The notes under the pieces: generated by a model
The model's input: only the letters and a program-made list of their open reading frames with translations
Told to the model about the DNA's origin: nothing
Database searches by the model: none
Program-made: the position numbers and the translations under genes
From: Seriola aureovittata
Lineage: Eukaryota; Chordata; Actinopteri; Carangiformes; Carangidae
Reading direction: 5' to 3'
NCBI RefSeq assembly: GCF_021018895.1
Contig: NC_079366.1
Coordinates: forward strand, 23,297,896-23,361,895
Length of the DNA: 64,000 nt
Shown here: positions 59,427 through 64,000 of the stretch, piece after piece
Layout of the letters: every line of letters begins with the position of its first letter
Numbering within the stretch: the stretch's first letter is position 1

Positions 59427-59880
59427 ATATGATATTATGTTATTTTGTCTCATACCGAACATTTCTTTGCCTGTTATCCCCTTCAGTTTACGTGGCGGAG
59501 CACTGTTTAAATGTGTAGTTCTTTTGAAGTCGCAGATGTTCTTTTTACTTTGGCCTGAATATTATAATTATCTACATTTTATTTCAGTTACAGTACAACA
59601 CAGAGACTGTTTTTTGGTTTTTTTTTCGCAAAATAACCCACTAGGCACACTATAGCCTACTTTGCCTCTGATGTTTTTGGTCGAGAGCAGTTTTATTAAT
59701 TTATACTTAAAAAGATGAATAGTCTGATGACAATATATTCCTGTTATTGGATTTGTTTATGATCAGTCTGGGCTTTATTTCCGGGTCGTTTGAGATGTCC
59801 AGTTGTTCGCCTGACTGCTCTACCATCTGTTTTTATCTGTGTTCATGCATGAACAAACTTTGCCTACCCTAGTCTGCAGA

Positions 59881-59991
<111 letters not shown>

Positions 59992-62089
59992 GGAGGTAAA
60001 CACAGGGATGTGTCAGTGTAAGGTGTGTAATTGGGTCTTTGGCAGTGTCTGGAACTGTGTTTAAGCCAGTAAAAAACATATGATTAGTGTTTGTTTCAGG
60101 GTTTCTGGACTCGTGACATCACAGACACACTATCCTTAACTCCTCAGATGCACTCTGAACATCTGCTAAAGAAAAATGGTGATAAAAGTCAAGCTTGTCC
60201 ATGTTACTAGTGATTTGTTAAGTTTGTTATTATTGTGGTTTCAGTTAATTTGCCGTCTTCAGTCTTTCATGCTCACTCTCTTTTGTTCATGATTATTTCA
60301 TCTTATGTCACAGACATTGAGATGATCTCTTTCTTTCTGTCTCTCTATTACACTCATACTTGCAGGAGGGTGGGGGTGTGAACTTTTTGAACTTGGACTA
60401 AGCTTCTACATTTTTGAGTTTTTTTCTCTCAAAGCACATTTCTGACCAGTGACACTACCGACTCCAGCATCTCTTCACATTCCAACACCTTACAAAGCGT
60501 CGTAGCACATCATTATTCCATCGTCACAAAGCAAAATATAAACTGTAATCTCAGTTTAAAGTGATAGTTTCCTCCACAATGGACAATAGAGGCTGTGGAC
60601 AGCTTGGTTTCACAGCAGTTATTTTGGATTCCAGGAGCGATAAAACATTCATAGAAACCACTCATGTGGCATCATTCAGCTCAGTATCCCCACGATTTGG
60701 TAACCGTGACTTTGTACGTCCAGTTCCAACGTGCCAAAGCAGAGAGTAGTGCTCTCTTCATGGAGATTAGGGGTGTTAGAGCAGTGTTCAGCGCATGAGG
60801 TAACAGATCTGCAATCAGCGTTCACCTTTAACTGTAACCCTGACCTTTCCCTAACTTTAACCACACTGCAGTTTCCATGTGCACATGTTGGGAAAAGTGA
60901 TGATTGGAAAAAAAAAGTTGGCATTGGTCATAAAAAAACAATGTCATTATCATAATCGAGGAATCCACAGAGTTGCTAGATATCACTGTTCTTTCCTGGT
61001 GAAAGGGTTGTATTATCCTTTTCTGCACTGCCTACCTGAATGCTCAATATGTTTCAGACAGGTATAACTTTGAAGAAAGATGACAGTAAACGTCTTCCAT
61101 CCTACCTGACCAACAGTCCCGTTGGTCTTGTGTGTATTGGTTCATGTATGTTCTGCCACGCTCACATCATATAGCTTAAACCGTCATTACTGCCGCCCAT
61201 GTCAGCCTCCTATTTGGAGATATGATATCTCTCTCACTGATGTCAATATACTGATGGCAGTATGGCTGCAAATGCACCACCGCTGGTGGTTATGAAAATA
61301 TAATACGATCCATTGAGCAAATTTTATAGCAGCCATTCGCTATTTGTACTTGGTTTCACTTGGTAATAAACTGCTACAAACACAACAAAAGTAGCTGATT
61401 TAGTTCATCTGGTGCGACTGCGAAGTTAGCACTAGGGCTAACCTTCTTGGAATAATGCTTCAGCACTCCCAAGTTGCAGTAAGCAGTGTTTTTCCTGTTC
61501 TTCCCATTCCACCAACATTCATGAATGAAGCATTAGAGAGATCCTGCTCTTCCACTGGCCAGAGCCGCTGCATCCAAACTCACTCACTGGCTCATTGGCC
61601 TGATGCTTCAAATCCTAGTAAACAAAACAAAACATGGCCAAGTAGAAATCTGATATGAGTTCACCCTCGTGCATTTATTGAATACAAAAGGAAGTAAAGG
61701 AATTTTAGGCCAGGTGGTACAGTAATACCTTCTAAGGTTTTGTGTACAGAATAAGTAAATATTTGAGTGATGTGTCCGGGAGCCAATAAATAAACTGGAA
61801 CAGGAAATAAGACAAACAAAAGATTAGTAGGTTCATAATGCTGACCAAAAGTGTAAGCTGGGACAGAGTAGTTCTGACCAGTGGAAGAGGGTGTGATGAC
61901 GAGACGACTCACAAGCTTCACAAGGTTGTGCGTTAAGGACTGAGACAGCAGTGGTATAATAATCTATATTATGGGAAACATATGCCTGTTTGGAGCATAA
62001 AGTCCTCATTGTTTCTGAGAGAATCCACTGGAAAAGCTGTGAATTCAAGGTGAACAAAGCCTCTGTTTGATAACTAGATTATGATCTGT

Positions 62090-62665
62090 TGCAGACTCTC
62101 ATCCACGCCTTTATTATCTCGATTATTGTAATGCCCTTCTCCTTGGTGTACCCACGTGGGGGTTAAATAGAGTTCTCTGTCGCACGCGGTCCACCCCTAC
62201 CCTCCACCAATTGCACTGGCTCCAAGTTTAATGCCGCATTTATTTTAAAGAACTTTTTTTCCCGTTCACAAATCTCTCCATGGCTTGGTGCCTCCCTGTC
62301 CACCCAATCTTCTCCATCCCTATAAACCTGCTCGATCACTGCGTTCCTCTGATGCCCATCTACTCCCTTCACCCCCCCACCCCCCCCCCAGCCTTTAGTG
62401 TAGCTGGTCCTAACCTCTGGAATGCTCTCCCTCAGGGTCTGCAGCAGTGCACATCTGTTGCCTCTTTTAAGTCTCAACTGAAAACTCACTTGTTGTTGCT
62501 GGCTTTTCCTGGGGATTCATGAAACATACACTGTGTATTTGTTGTTTTATTTTATATATTTAAATCTTTTTCTCGGTTTATGTCATGAACGTCTTATTCG
62601 ATTTGTTAAGTGTCCTTGGGTGTCTTTAAAGACGCTTATAAATAAAAAGTATTATTGTCATTATA
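62090..62665 (+). mobile_element. L2-type LINE, 3' end of reverse-transcriptase ORF
   Basis: Translation with frame breaks gives LIHAFIISRLDYCNALLLGV, then a HWL motif. A clean C-terminal frame follows with FSVAGPNLWNALPQGL and SFKSQLKTHLLLLAF. These are hallmarks of the C-terminal region of fish L2/CR1-type ORF2. The 3' UTR ends near CTTATAAATAAAA. Truncated at the 5' end, with stop codons and a C-homopolymer expansion (62372-62389). Confidence 0.8.
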
Positions 62666-62966
62666 AATGACAGTCTTTTGAAACCACCTCATCTTAGAGG
62701 AATTAGTGTATGCTGTGTGTATCGATGTGTTGTACAGTTTTTGAGCCTGCGTTTTTGGTTTTGGCTGTTTTCAGCGATGTCTGTGTAGTTTGAGCTTGAA
62801 CCACAGCACCTGTTCACAAAGTGTTAATATGGATCAAACAGCCTGCACAATGATTAGTTTTGGAGAAAATCTTCCAACAGGGCTGAGATAATCTCTTTTT
62901 AATATCACAGTACGTTCACAGTCACAGTTATATTCACTATAATAATATTGCACAAGTAGATCAGCT

Positions 62967-62969
<3 letters not shown>

Positions 62970-63015
<46 letters not shown>

Positions 63016-63077
63016 ATCTTAGCCCACCTACAGTGTGACCTTATATTTGCTTAATGAGGAGCTTAGTGAGGTGTGTG

Positions 63078-63124
<47 letters not shown>
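62970..63124. repeat. (CA)n then (GT)n, inverted pair
   Basis: 44 bp of CA (62970-63013), a 57-bp spacer, then GT/TAT/GT (63071-63124). The arms are complementary. Confidence 0.95.
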
Positions 63125-63125
<1 letters not shown>

Positions 63126-63778
63126 ATAGTACACCCCACTGACTACAGCTTGAACTCAGCAGTGCATAATTCTCTATTGTACTGTACTGTGGTGTCTATA
63201 AAATGTCAAAAGGAAAAGTAAGAAGCCATTAAATCTACAGTAAAAAACAAACAAAGCTTCCAGAGGGAAATGGTAAACAATATTGTTTATGTTTAAGATT
63301 TTGTTCCTCTATTTTGTAGATACATGTAAACGTGTACATGGCAAAAAACATCATGTATCAGTCTTTGCTCCTTCCAACTGTGACCGGTTCAGCTGTAGAA
63401 ACCCTCATTAAATTAGTGACTCATATGTCAGACTCATATGCGCCCGTAGGTTTAAACAGGTAACAGCAATAAACTCTTGTATTGCTCAGGTGCTAATTGT
63501 GTTACATGACGACGAGCATGGTCACATATGCACGTTTTCATTTTCCAGCCCTCACAGTCACACAGAGCCACTGCTGTGTGAATGTTTGACATTTGTTACC
63601 AGGCCGCAGAGTGAACTTGCAGAAATCCGACATTAGCGCTGTCTGCCTAGAAAACTTGATCAATATGACTCAAACTGGTCTGCTGGTCTGCTGCCACTCC
63701 AAACAGCCAGCATGGTGGGAGGTGCTGGATGCGTGTGGAGGAAGTTTTCCTCTCAGTTTGTGTTTGGTGCATTACTCC

Positions 63779-63904
<126 letters not shown>

Positions 63905-64000
63905 GCAGTGCCCCTGCTGAAGGGCATGCAGTAAGGCCCTGGTCAGCATGATGTAGGTCTCCTGGGACGTCCTGGGGTTTTTGGATCAATACTTTTCCTC

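Overview
The window is vertebrate nuclear DNA, almost certainly from a ray-finned (teleost, probably percomorph) fish. The genes are split by GT/AG introns of 0.1-8 kb. The proteins are close to their human counterparts. Non-coding DNA is crowded with (CA)n/(GT)n, (CT)n and (GA)n microsatellites and with repeat families recurrent in teleosts: L2-type LINE ends, tRNA-derived SINE heads, Tc1/mariner relics and short inverted-repeat elements.

Four genes lie head to tail on the + strand: KLHL2 (coding 1877-12730, 15 coding exons, 588 aa), MSMO1 (16364-19626, 5 coding exons, 291 aa, with a non-coding first exon near 15.3 kb), CPE (21358-33994, 9 exons, 454 aa) and TLL1 (first coding exon 49837-50017; the rest lies beyond the window). 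From memory, the order and orientation match human chromosome 4q32. All listed exon junctions were joined by eye, keep one reading frame, and have GT...AG boundaries.

Layout: 1-1.5 kb, flank with a degenerate AT-rich tandem repeat; 1.5-14.3 kb, KLHL2, with nested repeats in intron 1 and a 206-bp hairpin element in intron 4; 15.0-20.3 kb, MSMO1, with a CCAAT-rich promoter; 21.1-35.1 kb, CPE; 35.1-47.4 kb, intergenic DNA with repeat relics and no gene I can support; 47.4-50.0 kb, TLL1 promoter and 5' exons; 50.0-64.0 kb, the first part of TLL1 intron 1, with a decayed Tc1-like element interrupted by another repeat, an L2 LINE 3' end and very long (GT)n/(CA)n arrays.

The genes are neighbours by conserved synteny, not by shared function. 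KLHL2 is a CUL3 ubiquitin-ligase adaptor, MSMO1 a sterol C4-demethylation enzyme, CPE a prohormone-processing carboxypeptidase, and TLL1 an astacin metalloprotease. I see no sign of an undescribed multi-gene system. The most notable observations are an unexplained exon-like ORF in MSMO1 intron 1, a CPE lacking the polybasic prosegment, TLL1 upstream ORFs, and microsatellites that have become part of splice signals.
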